Source of the DNA: JAIYCX01 sp044351785
GTDB taxonomy: Bacteria; Bdellovibrionota_C; UBA2361; SZUA-149; DAOLCO01
DNA: 5,524 bases
Assembly: GCA_044351785.1 (NCBI GenBank)
Contig: JBILFC010000214.1
Coordinates: 1-5,524 of the forward strand
Reading direction: 5' to 3'
Shown here in pieces: positions 1 to 4,785 of this stretch. The notes beneath the pieces were generated by a model that did not search any database, was not told the DNA's origin, and saw only the letters and a program-made list of their open reading frames with translations. The first letter of the stretch is position 1; each line of letters starts with the position of its first letter. The position numbers and the translations under genes are program-made.

Positions 1-24
1 GTTGAATATGACCCCTCCTTTTCC

Positions 25-69
25 GAGTGTCCTGATATGTTTTTCTACGAAAAACATATCAGGACACTC
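25..69. repeat. Perfect 21-bp inverted repeat (long hairpin)
   Basis: Positions 25-45 are the exact reverse complement of 49-69, leaving a three-base loop (TAC, 46-48). The arms begin GAGTGTCCTGATATG and end in five Ts and a C at the loop. A T-run sits inside the stem, but none follows either arm: the right arm is followed by CCCCC and the left arm is preceded by TTCC. It therefore does not look like a standard intrinsic terminator on either strand. It lies about 85 bp upstream of the gene at 154. It could be a mobile palindromic element, an end of an insertion, a structured RNA leader, or a terminator of an unusual kind for a gene left of the window. No second copy is seen here. Confidence 0.85.
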
Positions 70-153
70 CCCCTAACAACTCACATAACTAAATTTAAAT
101 TACAGAAAGATAGATACACTATCGAGCGGAAGAGTTTGTCTTAGAGGGTGTAA

Positions 154-831
154 ATGGTTAATTCAGTTTTTGGTGCCTTGTGGTTATTGTCTTGTATTTT
201 CTCTAGTCTTGGGACTATTAATCAGATCAAGCATAATTGTAATCGCCGTTCAGTTTCTGGTTTAAGTCTTTTTGATTCCGAGATTCGTTTATATGGGAAG
301 ATTCCTTGGTTATTGTTCGCTTGTGGCTTCGGGGCTACTGATTGGTGGATCCTTTCTATTAAAGGGATTGGAGTTTTACTTGCATTAGTTGTTCTATTGC
401 AATTTCTTTTTTATTCCGAAGAAACGCCAATTATCAGAACCTTTACAGCTTTATTTATACTGTTCCTTGCAATGATTCTTCTATTTAGATTCGATCTTTC
501 TGAATATCAATACATAAATACGATTCTACCTGTTCTTACCTCCTTAATTCTAATTCCCATAGCAACGCGTAGTCAGTATATTGAGAATAGTAAAAATGCG
601 TGCAAGGCTGTTAAGTTTGATCGCTATGCTATGTACTTTATGGCAAATGTTTGTGCATTTTGTTATGGAATTGGAAAATTCGAATTATTTGCTTGGAACC
701 AATCCTTGCCTCTTCTTATTGTAGCTACTATTGGGATTGTTACTAATGTAATAATGCTAAAGCAGATTATGAAAGAAGGGGACTGCCCAGCATTCTTTAA
801 AGCTTTTCCGGCTATGCAGCCATCGACTTAA
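154..831 (+). CDS. Seven-helix membrane protein with PQ-loop (SWEET-like) features
   Basis: This 225-residue protein is almost entirely hydrophobic. Likely membrane helices lie near residues 4-22, 49-68, 70-88, 93-112, 119-137, 157-178 and 183-202. After the first helix comes a stretch resembling the PQ-loop signature: N23-Q24 in place of P-Q, then a basic segment and S33-V-S-G-L-S38. After the fifth helix a weaker counterpart follows (SQYIENSKN). Two such units joined by one extra helix give the 3+1+3 plan of SWEET-type transporters, so a small-molecule transport or cargo-receptor role at the inner membrane is an inference. The start is supported by GAGGG about six bases before ATG. The gene converges on the DUF423 gene with only 14 bp between them and no clear terminator. 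The substrate is unknown; the membrane assignment is firm and the PQ-loop assignment moderate. Confidence 0.8.
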   Translation: MVNSVFGALWLLSCIFSSLGTINQIKHNCNRRSVSGLSLFDSEIRLYGKIPWLLFACGFGATDWWILSIKGIGVLLALVVLLQFLFYSEETPIIRTFTALFILFLAMILLFRFDLSEYQYINTILPVLTSLILIPIATRSQYIENSKNACKAVKFDRYAMYFMANVCAFCYGIGKFELFAWNQSLPLLIVATIGIVTNVIMLKQIMKEGDCPAFFKAFPAMQPST

Positions 832-845
832 AACTATCTATCTGT

Positions 846-1181
846 TTACTTAATCAAATAAGCAGAATATAAAATTGCTCCTATCATAGTAATTCCACCA
901 ATTGGTGTGATTGCTCCTAGAATTGGCAAATCAAGAATTACAAGTAAGTATAGTGAGAATGAGAATATTATAATACCAGCAGCTAGTATTTTAAGGGGCA
1001 GTTTAGGTAAGTCACTATTTGAAGCTAAGAAAAGTAACAGTATTGAAATAGTAATTTGATATTGAGAGGCAGTTTTAAATACTTCAAGCCTCTCTGCGCT
1101 AACCAAGTTTTTTAATCCATGTGCGCCAAAGGCCCCAGCAGAAATGCCCAAAGCTATTAAAATAAGAGATAGTTTTTTCAT
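846..1181 (-). CDS. DUF423 family inner-membrane protein (YgdD/YwdK-like)
   Basis: This 111-residue protein has the DUF423 hallmark GAFGAHGL at residues 16-23 inside the first hydrophobic segment, and four likely helices (about 4-22, 41-54, 63-83 and 88-110). Length and layout fit this widespread family of small inner-membrane proteins, whose biochemical role is not established. The start has AGGA eight bases upstream. The end faces the PQ-loop-like gene tail to tail, so the two are not an operon. A plausible promoter lies just upstream (1200-1228). Nothing looks truncated. Confidence in the family is high because of the GAFGAHG motif, but a function cannot be given. Confidence 0.9.
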   Translation of the reverse strand: MKKLSLILIALGISAGAFGAHGLKNLVSAERLEVFKTASQYQITISILLLFLASNSDLPKLPLKILAAGIIIFSFSLYLLVILDLPILGAITPIGGITMIGAILYSAYLIK

Positions 1182-1199
1182 ATTTTGATCCTATATCAA

Positions 1200-1228
1200 A
1201 TTGTATAAATTTGCATAACTTATTTAAA
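1200..1228 (-). promoter_or_regulatory. Possible sigma70-type promoter for the DUF423 gene
   Basis: On the minus strand TTTAAA (1223-1228, four of six matches to the -35 consensus) is followed after 17 bases by TACAAT (1200-1205, five of six matches to the -10 consensus). Transcription would begin near 1193, about a dozen bases before the start codon at 1181, leaving room for the AGGA ribosome-binding site. The surrounding DNA is very AT-rich, so a chance match is possible. Confidence 0.35.
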
Positions 1229-1332
1229 TTCCTTATAATTCATCGAAATGGTTTTAAATTATAAAGCTCTGATTTTTGCTGCCAAAGCGTAAAAGTGAGG
1301 GTTTTAAGTGATTTTTTGTCAGGGAGTTTAAA

Positions 1333-1593
1333 ATGGATCCGTGGAGAGAAACGAACTTTGACATCCTGAGCCATGCCGTATTCAAGGGTATGGCTTTGGG
1401 GTTTGGGATCGTATTGTTCATGTGTTTTTGCGGAGGAGCCTCTTTGGATTGGAAAGTGCTTGGTTTCGGTAGCCTTGTCGGCATTGGAGGAGCTTACTGT
1501 TTTGCCGCTGCCGGCTTTGAGAAGAGGCGTTTTAAGGACTTTAGTTTGCAAGCGAAAGTGCGCCTTCCTGAAAAGCCTAAGTCCGACAACTGA
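1333..1593 (+). CDS. Small two-helix membrane protein, unidentified
   Basis: This 86-residue protein is not recognised. It has a polar N-terminus (residues 1-15), two likely membrane helices (about 16-38 and 42-63) and a basic cytoplasmic-type tail rich in Lys and Arg (66-86). This frame was chosen over two overlapping alternatives because AGGGAG lies seven bases before the ATG and because an intrinsic terminator begins at the stop codon itself. The coding sequence looks roughly half G+C by eye, clearly richer than its flanks, and uses GCC, GGC and CTT-type codons that are rarer next door. This may mark acquisition or a different expression class. It is a single-gene unit between DUF423 and Dabb. 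The two-helix fold gives no function. Confidence 0.7.
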   Translation: MDPWRETNFDILSHAVFKGMALGFGIVLFMCFCGGASLDWKVLGFGSLVGIGGAYCFAAAGFEKRRFKDFSLQAKVRLPEKPKSDN

Positions 1594-1612
1594 CCCTACT
1601 GAGGGTTTTTTT
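1593..1612 (+). terminator. Intrinsic terminator overlapping the stop of the small membrane gene
   Basis: ACCCT (1593-1597), the loop ACTG and AGGGT (1602-1606) form a five-base-pair hairpin that runs straight into a seven-T run (1606-1612). The left arm starts on the last base of the stop codon. The stem is short but well placed, and a second, stronger terminator follows. Confidence 0.7.
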
Positions 1613-1629
1613 ATTTGGTTGAGTGTTCG

Positions 1630-1663
1630 CTAAGGGACTCTATATTGAGTTCCTTAGTTTTTT
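1630..1663 (+). terminator. Strong intrinsic terminator, second of a tandem pair
   Basis: CTAAGGGACTC (1630-1640) pairs with GAGTTCCTTAG (1647-1657) in an 11-bp stem containing one G-T wobble, with the six-base loop TATATT. Six Ts follow (1658-1663), then ATTGTTTTT. It backs up the weaker terminator at 1593 and insulates the Dabb gene from upstream transcription. Confidence 0.85.
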
Positions 1664-1664
1664 A

Positions 1665-1694
1665 TTGTTTTTCTGAGACCAATTCAATTATAAA
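1665..1694 (+). promoter_or_regulatory. Possible promoter of the Dabb gene
   Basis: TTGTTT (1665-1670) is followed after 18 bases by TATAAA (1689-1694), within the T-rich tail of the preceding terminator. The start codon is 30 bases downstream. The 12 bases AATTATAAAGCT that contain the -10 (1686-1697) also occur at 1257-1268, upstream of the gene at 1333, which may likewise be a -10 region, although no good -35 is seen there. The match is moderate in AT-rich DNA. Confidence 0.35.
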
Positions 1695-1724
1695 GCTTTA
1701 ATTAATAATAAGGAAATCAAATAT

Positions 1725-2021
1725 ATGCTAACTCATCACGTCTTATTTTGGTTAAAACCTGAAACAACTGAAGAACAAAAGTTAGCTTTTAGAGCGGGGC
1801 TTGAGTCGCTTCGTGGGGTTGAAACGGTGGAAGAACTTTATATCGGAACTCCTGCGCCGATTTCTAGAGCGGTAGTTGATACGACTTATACCTTTTCATT
1901 AAATATCATTTTTAAAGATCTAGAAGGGCATGATATTTATCAAGTACATGACTTGCATAAAGCTTTCTTAGAAGAGTTTAGAGTGCTTTTTGATAAAGTG
2001 GTAATTTATGATGCGATGTAG
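1725..2021 (+). CDS. Dabb (stress-responsive A/B barrel) domain protein
   Basis: This 98-residue protein consists of one complete Dabb domain. It opens with the typical beta-strand MLTHHVLFWLKP, continues with a helix (residues 15-30), a strand with YIGTP (39-43), a VVDTTYTFSLNIIF strand, and the diagnostic helix H69-D-I-Y-Q-V-H75-D-L-H78-KAFLEEF, ending in VVIYDAM. Dabb proteins are small dimeric ferredoxin-like barrels. Plant members are stress-induced, some relatives are cyclases, and bacterial single-domain members mostly lack an assigned reaction. It is probably cytoplasmic, with no signal peptide. AAGGA lies ten bases before the ATG. It is a single-gene unit preceded by tandem terminators and followed by a convergent toxin-antitoxin operon. 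The family call is firm; no substrate can be inferred. Confidence 0.92.
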   Translation: MLTHHVLFWLKPETTEEQKLAFRAGLESLRGVETVEELYIGTPAPISRAVVDTTYTFSLNIIFKDLEGHDIYQVHDLHKAFLEEFRVLFDKVVIYDAM

Positions 2022-2060
2022 GCTATCAATACATAGGTACTTTGGGCCCTAATTTTTAAA

Positions 2061-2375
2061 TTAAGCTACCTCTTTTTCAGTATTCTTTGGTTGTATCATA
2101 ATTTGTAATCCAAGTGCGTCAAGTACTTGATGGATTGTAGAAAAATAAGGACTAGAAGTACCTTCTTGAGAAAGACTTTTGTAGAGACTTTCTCTTCCTA
2201 GATCAGATAATTTAGAAAGTTTGCCAATACCACCATTGGCATCTGCTACGTTTCTTATCGCTATGATAAAGTCTTGTACGCTTTCTTCCAAGGCTTGTTC
2301 TAAATATGCTGAAGCGAACTCAATATCTTTGAGGTCGTTAGCGATAGCGCTGTCTTTAAATTCTGTTGTTGGCAT
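2061..2375 (-). CDS. Type II antitoxin, HI1420-type addiction-module antidote
   Basis: This 104-residue protein is predicted to neutralise the toxin encoded just upstream and to bind the operon promoter. The family pattern is clear: an N-terminal FKDSAIANDLKD segment, the helix EFASAYLEQALEE (residues 19-31), and a helix-turn-helix around residues 50-70 (GIGKLSKLSDLGRESLYKSL). There follow the usual TSSPYFSTIHQVLDALGL stretch and a short charged tail. It overlaps the toxin gene by 20 bases in another frame, the normal arrangement for translational coupling in this group, where the toxin comes first. It also has its own GGAGGG nine bases before ATG, so it may be translated more strongly than the toxin. 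It is often annotated HigA-like; I leave the symbol blank because that name covers several unrelated antitoxins. Confidence 0.92.
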   Translation of the reverse strand: MPTTEFKDSAIANDLKDIEFASAYLEQALEESVQDFIIAIRNVADANGGIGKLSKLSDLGRESLYKSLSQEGTSSPYFSTIHQVLDALGLQIMIQPKNTEKEVA

Positions 2376-2694
2376 TTAAAAAATCCCTCCAAAGTTTAGT
2401 TGCTTTCTTTATATCTTTAGCCTGACTACTTTTATCCCCAGCTAAAAGCACTACAATTATAATTTCACTTTCAAAACCAAAGTATACTCGATACCCAGGA
2501 CCTAAAAATATTCTAATCTCAAATACTTCATTCCCTACGGAAGAGTAGTTCTTAAAAGAAGAATTCTGTAACTGGCGTAATTTACCAGCTACTTGTAGGC
2601 GAGCTCTTTTATCTTTTAAAGAGTTATACCAGTCATTAAAAAGTTCCTTACCTGATAACGTCTTGTAAAACCTTACTTTTCTAATGTCTTGCAT
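2356..2694 (-). CDS. Type II toxin, HI1419-type RelE/ParE superfamily (Gp49-like)
   Basis: This 112-residue protein belongs to the killer component of the HI1419/HI1420 addiction modules, distant relatives of RelE/ParE toxins. Visible family marks are F19-N-D-W-Y-N-S-L-K-D28 (the F..W...L.D pattern), the basic helix RARLQVAGKLRQL, the core strand EIRIFLGPGYRVYF (residues 59-72) and LLAGDKSSQAKDIKKA (83-98). Members with the RelE fold usually cut mRNA on the ribosome, but that activity is inferred here. Residues 99-112 form a slightly long tail. All family motifs are present, so the toxin looks intact. It is the first gene of the operon, overlapping the antitoxin by 20 bases. AGGAG lies about nine bases before ATG, although the best promoter match would start transcription at or inside it. 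Confidence 0.92.
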   Translation of the reverse strand: MQDIRKVRFYKTLSGKELFNDWYNSLKDKRARLQVAGKLRQLQNSSFKNYSSVGNEVFEIRIFLGPGYRVYFGFESEIIIVVLLAGDKSSQAKDIKKATKLWRDFLNANNRI

Positions 2695-2708
2695 AAGGTC
2701 TCTCTCCT

Positions 2709-2737
2709 ATTGTATCCATATCGATACATTAAGTCAA
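2709..2737 (-). promoter_or_regulatory. Sigma70-type promoter of the toxin-antitoxin operon
   Basis: On the minus strand TTGACT (2732-2737, five of six matches) and TACAAT (2709-2714, five of six matches) are separated by exactly 17 bases. This is the best promoter match in the window and it lies just upstream of the toxin start. Initiation about seven bases past the -10 would fall near 2702, giving a leader of only about eight bases that would lose most of the AGGAG site at 2704-2708. Either translation begins with a minimal leader or the true start site differs. Confidence 0.7.
2711..2728. promoter_or_regulatory. Inverted-repeat operator within the toxin-antitoxin promoter
   Basis: TGTATC (2711-2716) and GATACA (2723-2728) are perfect inverted half-sites six bases apart. 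They overlap the -10 hexamer and fill much of the spacer to the -35. This is where an antitoxin dimer, alone or with toxin, would be expected to bind and repress the operon. The symmetry is seen; the binding is inferred from how such modules work. Confidence 0.65.
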
Positions 2738-2900
2738 TAATAATTTTAATGCTAAGTTTTGTTACATTAATAGGTTCATAATATTATCGTTGAAACTTTA
2801 AGGATGGACCAAAATCTATTATAAAACTTAAGCACGTAACTTGATTTTTTCTATATGATCCCATTAGTCCCATTTTTCGGTAATCCAGATTCTACACATT

Positions 2901-2936
2901 CCATTTAAACTAGCCTCAGAGGCTAGTCTTAAACTC
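2901..2936. repeat. 36-bp palindromic repeat, copy 1
   Basis: This copy is identical over 36 bases to the copy at 3632-3667 and in the same orientation. Its core ACTAGCCTC-A-GAGGCTAGT (2909-2927) is a perfect 9+1+9 palindrome. TTTAA (2904-2908) and TTAAA (2929-2933) extend the stem to 14 bp with one bulged C at 2928, so the hairpin would be stable. No T-run follows, so a terminator role is uncertain. Its right edge coincides with the TGA stop (2937-2935, minus strand) of the relic antitoxin. The flanks of the two copies are unrelated, as expected of a dispersed repeat. Confidence 0.9.
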
Positions 2937-3099
2937 ATCCCACCCGGCCTAATCTTTCCCTCTCTTTTTTTACTACTATATCAACATCCCGACCTAATGA
3001 ATTTAGAATTTTTAATAGACGATAAATTGAGTTGTTCTTTGAATTATTGTAGACAGTATGGAGATGAAGTCGGGATGAGTCTAATATATCGAGATTGAA
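2935..3099 (-). pseudogene. Relic of an XRE/HTH antitoxin (C-terminal part)
   Basis: An open stretch of 54 codons between an in-frame stop (3100-3102) and a TGA (2935-2937) encodes the end of an XRE-type antitoxin. SSRL (residues 8-11) resembles the recognition-helix S-Q-P/S-R-L/I motif. NNSIYRLLKILNSLGRDVDI (23-42... of the fragment) and VVKKERERLGRVG match the familiar RLL.xLN.LGxDVEIVVK...GRV tail of HigA-like antitoxins encoded with RelE-type toxins. There is no start codon or ribosome site, and the N-terminal helices are missing or disrupted. A possible continuation (RKIKIRLKQYIN...LLKYI) lies in the same frame just upstream, up to about 3213, beyond the stop. It differs in family from the intact HI1420-type antitoxin nearby, and no partner toxin is seen. 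The identification rests on motif memory, not a search. Confidence 0.65.
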
Positions 3100-3177
3100 T
3101 TAGATGTATTTTAGTAAGTAGTGCAAGGTCAGCAGGCGAAGTAAGCCACTATTTACCTCATCCAAGATGTTAATATA

Positions 3178-3206
3178 TTGCTTTAATCTTATTTTAATTT
3201 TACGAT
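3178..3206 (+). promoter_or_regulatory. Possible promoter of the membrane gene at 3239
   Basis: TTGCTT (3178-3183) and TACGAT (3201-3206) are 17 bases apart. A start near 3213 would leave a leader of about 26 bases containing AGGGAAGG. Both hexamers are only fair matches to the sigma70 consensus. Confidence 0.3.
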
Positions 3207-3238
3207 TGCTTTGATCATAGGGAAGGTGTGTTCCGTTA

Positions 3239-3553
3239 ATGAAACTTAAGAATCTATTTTCTAGGATATATTTCGGCGCTCTTTTAGGTCTGGGTATATC
3301 GCTTATTGCGACTATCGCACATATTAACTTGATATCATGCCCTGCTACTCCGCCTCCTTGCACTGAAGGTCTGGGAGTGGGGATGGAATTTGCATTCTTT
3401 GTACCCCTGGGTTTTATCTTAGGACTAATTGGCGGAATTATTATTCATGTATTAAATGTTTCCCTAACATGGAAGATGGAGAACTTTCTTTTAGTCGTAG
3501 CAGTTCCATTGTACTTCCTGATGATTGAATTGATTCTTTGTCTTCTTTATTGA
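3239..3553 (+). CDS. Three-helix membrane protein, unidentified
   Basis: This 104-residue protein is not recognised. Membrane helices are likely near residues 8-29, 48-72 and 83-103. A short loop after the first helix holds two cysteines around a proline-rich turn (C34-PATPPP-C41), which could form a disulphide if it faces the periplasm. Glycine-rich patches (GALLGLGIS, LGFILGLIGG) suggest close helix packing. AGGGAAGG ends 12 bases before ATG, slightly far but usable. Base composition is like a normal gene and it is uninterrupted. It lies between the two copies of the 36-bp repeat, facing away from the relic antitoxin, and has no obvious partner gene. A longer minus-strand frame over its 5' end lacks any gene signals. 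Confidence 0.65.
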   Translation: MKLKNLFSRIYFGALLGLGISLIATIAHINLISCPATPPPCTEGLGVGMEFAFFVPLGFILGLIGGIIIHVLNVSLTWKMENFLLVVAVPLYFLMIELILCLLY

Positions 3554-3631
3554 AGACCTATGCTAATGCATAGCAGCCTACCTACTTCCTTAGCCCCCAA
3601 GATCCTGCCCTACAAGGATAATCCCCGAAGG

Positions 3632-3667
3632 CCATTTAAACTAGCCTCAGAGGCTAGTCTTAAACTC
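3632..3667. repeat. 36-bp palindromic repeat, copy 2
   Basis: Identical to copy 1 at 2901-2936, same orientation, 731 bases to its right. The palindrome core is at 3640-3658. It lies 79 bases after the stop of the three-helix membrane gene and 183 bases beyond the 3' end of the transposase gene. Because the core is palindromic, both strands can be read as the same peptide, KLASEASL or RLASEASL, in one frame. Confidence 0.9.
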
Positions 3668-3754
3668 TCTGAAATCAACCCTCATAAATTGAACATTTTT
3701 AAATTTAGCGATGAATTGTCCTATATTTTCTTTTTGAAGCAGGTCCAATTATAA

Positions 3755-3778
3755 GAAAATAGGCCCTAAAATTGGCCT
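3755..3778 (-). terminator. Weak terminator-like hairpin downstream of the transposase
   Basis: On the minus strand AGGCC (3774-3778) pairs with GGCCT (3761-3765) around an eight-base loop and is followed by ATTTTCTT. The five-base-pair stem and broken T-run make it a weak candidate. An overlapping alternative pairing, CCAATT (3745-3750) with AATTGG (3770-3775), is also possible. It lies about 70 bases past the transposase stop. Confidence 0.35.
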
Positions 3779-3849
3779 CTGGACAAGTCTCTACATCTTG
3801 TAAGCTTTTTACTTCTGTTTTTGTTGTAGTTGTTGCTGTTCTTATCCTT

Positions 3850-4785
3850 CTAGCACCAAGGCCCAGGCGGGATGCATGTCCCTTCTGGGAATTCTGCATT
3901 TCTGTTCCCTAATAGATAAGCACTTGATGCTTTCTTAAAGGCTACTAGTATTGAGAAGTAGTAATTAAGAAATGCTGCTCTTCTTTCCATACATAGGGAT
4001 AGTACTAGTGGACGCTTTGACTCCCTTGTACTTCTCTTAGGACTTTTTGCGCAGTCTGTGCTCTTAGTTCTTCTAAGTGATTCTGGACTTGGCCAGACGT
4101 ATCCCTTCTCATCAAACTCTTTAATAATGGCTTCTCTTCGTTTGTTATACTCTTCTTGAATAAGCTTAGAGTATGCCCTCTGACTCATATCCTCACATCC
4201 TGGGATCTTTTCAAAAATTATCTCATAGTGTTCTATGAAGTCCGCTGGATCTGCATTCTTGTTCCTTCTCTTAGCCTTTCTATACTCAGCTCCGTTAAAG
4301 AACTCTACCTCTAGGGGCTTACCACTTATTATGTACTTATAGGAGTTAAACCCTGGGTAATCTGAGAGGTTTTTACATAGTCCTGCTTGTATAGGCTGAA
4401 GGATTGTATACATAAGCCTATCAAGGTGACTCCCCATATCCTCTGTAATGGCTTGCTCACTTGGTCTTTTCTCAAATACTGCTCCTGTGCCGAAGCTAGG
4501 CACGTGCTTCTTAACTGCTTCAGCGGTCCTCGCCCCTAGATCTCTATAAAAAGCAGACTTGGTCTTAGGTTTAAACTGTAGTATCGGATGGTCATGACTT
4601 CCGAAGATGGTATAAGCAAAGATCTTGGCATCGTACTTTTTAAGGTACTTACCTAGAGATCCTAGTACTCTTGATTCTAGGCTTTTGTTGTTAGCGTACA
4701 GGAGCTGAGAGTTTCTAAATCGCCTAGTGACAAATGAGCTATGGCCTTCGGGATAATCTATCCTAAGGGGTTGAGACATTTTCAT
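3850..4785 (-). CDS. REP-associated tyrosine (Y1/HUH) transposase
   Basis: This 311-residue protein has the Y1_Tnp layout of IS200-like, REP-associated transposases, which cut and rejoin single-stranded DNA at hairpins. The nicking-site histidine pair is H64-D-H66 in FGSHDHPILQF. The candidate catalytic tyrosine is Y126 in LDRLMYTILQPIQAGL, which matches the family's YIxxNPxxAG signature with Q-P for N-P. DYPGFNSY (142-149) completes the domain. A long C-terminal extension (150-311) is basic in the middle (RRTKSTDCAKSPKRSTRESKR) and ends in a conserved-looking FPEGTCIPPGPW tail, as in the longer RAYT-like proteins. GAGGT lies about seven bases before the first ATG; a second ATG two codons later is possible. 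It appears uninterrupted. There are no IS ends or partner TnpB, which fits a domesticated single-copy RAYT rather than an active IS. Confidence 0.88.
   Translation of the reverse strand: MKMSQPLRIDYPEGHSSFVTRRFRNSQLLYANNKSLESRVLGSLGKYLKKYDAKIFAYTIFGSHDHPILQFKPKTKSAFYRDLGARTAEAVKKHVPSFGTGAVFEKRPSEQAITEDMGSHLDRLMYTILQPIQAGLCKNLSDYPGFNSYKYIISGKPLEVEFFNGAEYRKAKRRNKNADPADFIEHYEIIFEKIPGCEDMSQRAYSKLIQEEYNKRREAIIKEFDEKGYVWPSPESLRRTKSTDCAKSPKRSTRESKRPLVLSLCMERRAAFLNYYFSILVAFKKASSAYLLGNRNAEFPEGTCIPPGPWC

Larger units (their letters stand above)
2729..3238. other. Gene-poor segment: operon upstream DNA, palindromic repeat and antitoxin relic
   Basis: No intact gene is supported in these 510 bases. From right to left it contains the leader of the membrane gene at 3239, a decayed XRE antitoxin fragment (2935-3099), the first copy of a 36-bp palindromic repeat (2901-2936), and about 160 bases of AT-rich DNA (2738-2900) in which I see only the -35 end of the toxin promoter. 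Stop codons interrupt all frames of any length. The segment reads as the scar of a lost toxin-antitoxin or similar accessory gene. Confidence 0.6.
3554..3849. other. Intergenic segment between membrane gene and transposase
   Basis: Two converging genes end on either side of these 296 bases. A small hairpin, CTATGC-TAAT-GCATAG (3558-3573), follows the membrane gene but has no T-run. The second 36-bp palindromic repeat lies at 3632-3667. Near the transposase end there is a weak terminator-like hairpin (3761-3778). A 64-codon plus-strand frame crosses it but has no ribosome-binding site and is partly made of the repeat, so I do not count it as a gene. Confidence 0.6.

Noticed and set aside
1240..1551. 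103-codon minus-strand frame opposite the small membrane gene
   Set aside because: It is low in hydrophobic content, has no family resemblance, and lies opposite a frame with a good ribosome site and a terminator at its stop. It is best explained as an antisense shadow.
1373..1633. 86-codon plus-strand frame overlapping the small membrane gene
   Set aside because: It has no ribosome site, and its end runs through the terminator hairpin at 1593-1606, so it cannot be the transcribed product of this unit.
2022..2060. Possible bidirectional terminator between the Dabb gene and the antitoxin
   Set aside because: GGGCCC (2044-2049) is symmetrical but leaves no loop, and no adequate stem precedes the T-rich stretch.
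2985..3077. Inverted repeat CATCCCGAC (2985-2993) / GTCGGGATG (3069-3077)
   Set aside because: Both arms lie inside the relic antitoxin's coding frame, 75 bases apart, and are probably coincidental; the long AT-rich loop makes a functional hairpin unlikely.
3100..3363. 87-codon minus-strand frame over the start of the three-helix membrane gene
   Set aside because: It has no ribosome site or recognisable domain as a whole. Only its last 35 or so codons might be the eroded N-terminal part of the relic antitoxin.
3560..3754. 64-codon plus-strand frame containing the second palindromic repeat
   Set aside because: There is no Shine-Dalgarno sequence, part of it is simply the translated repeat (FKLASEASLKL), and the remainder resembles no protein.
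3705..3899. 64-codon minus-strand frame overlapping the transposase 3' end
   Set aside because: It is a composition-biased stretch (TATTTTKTE) in another frame of the transposase end, with no start signals.
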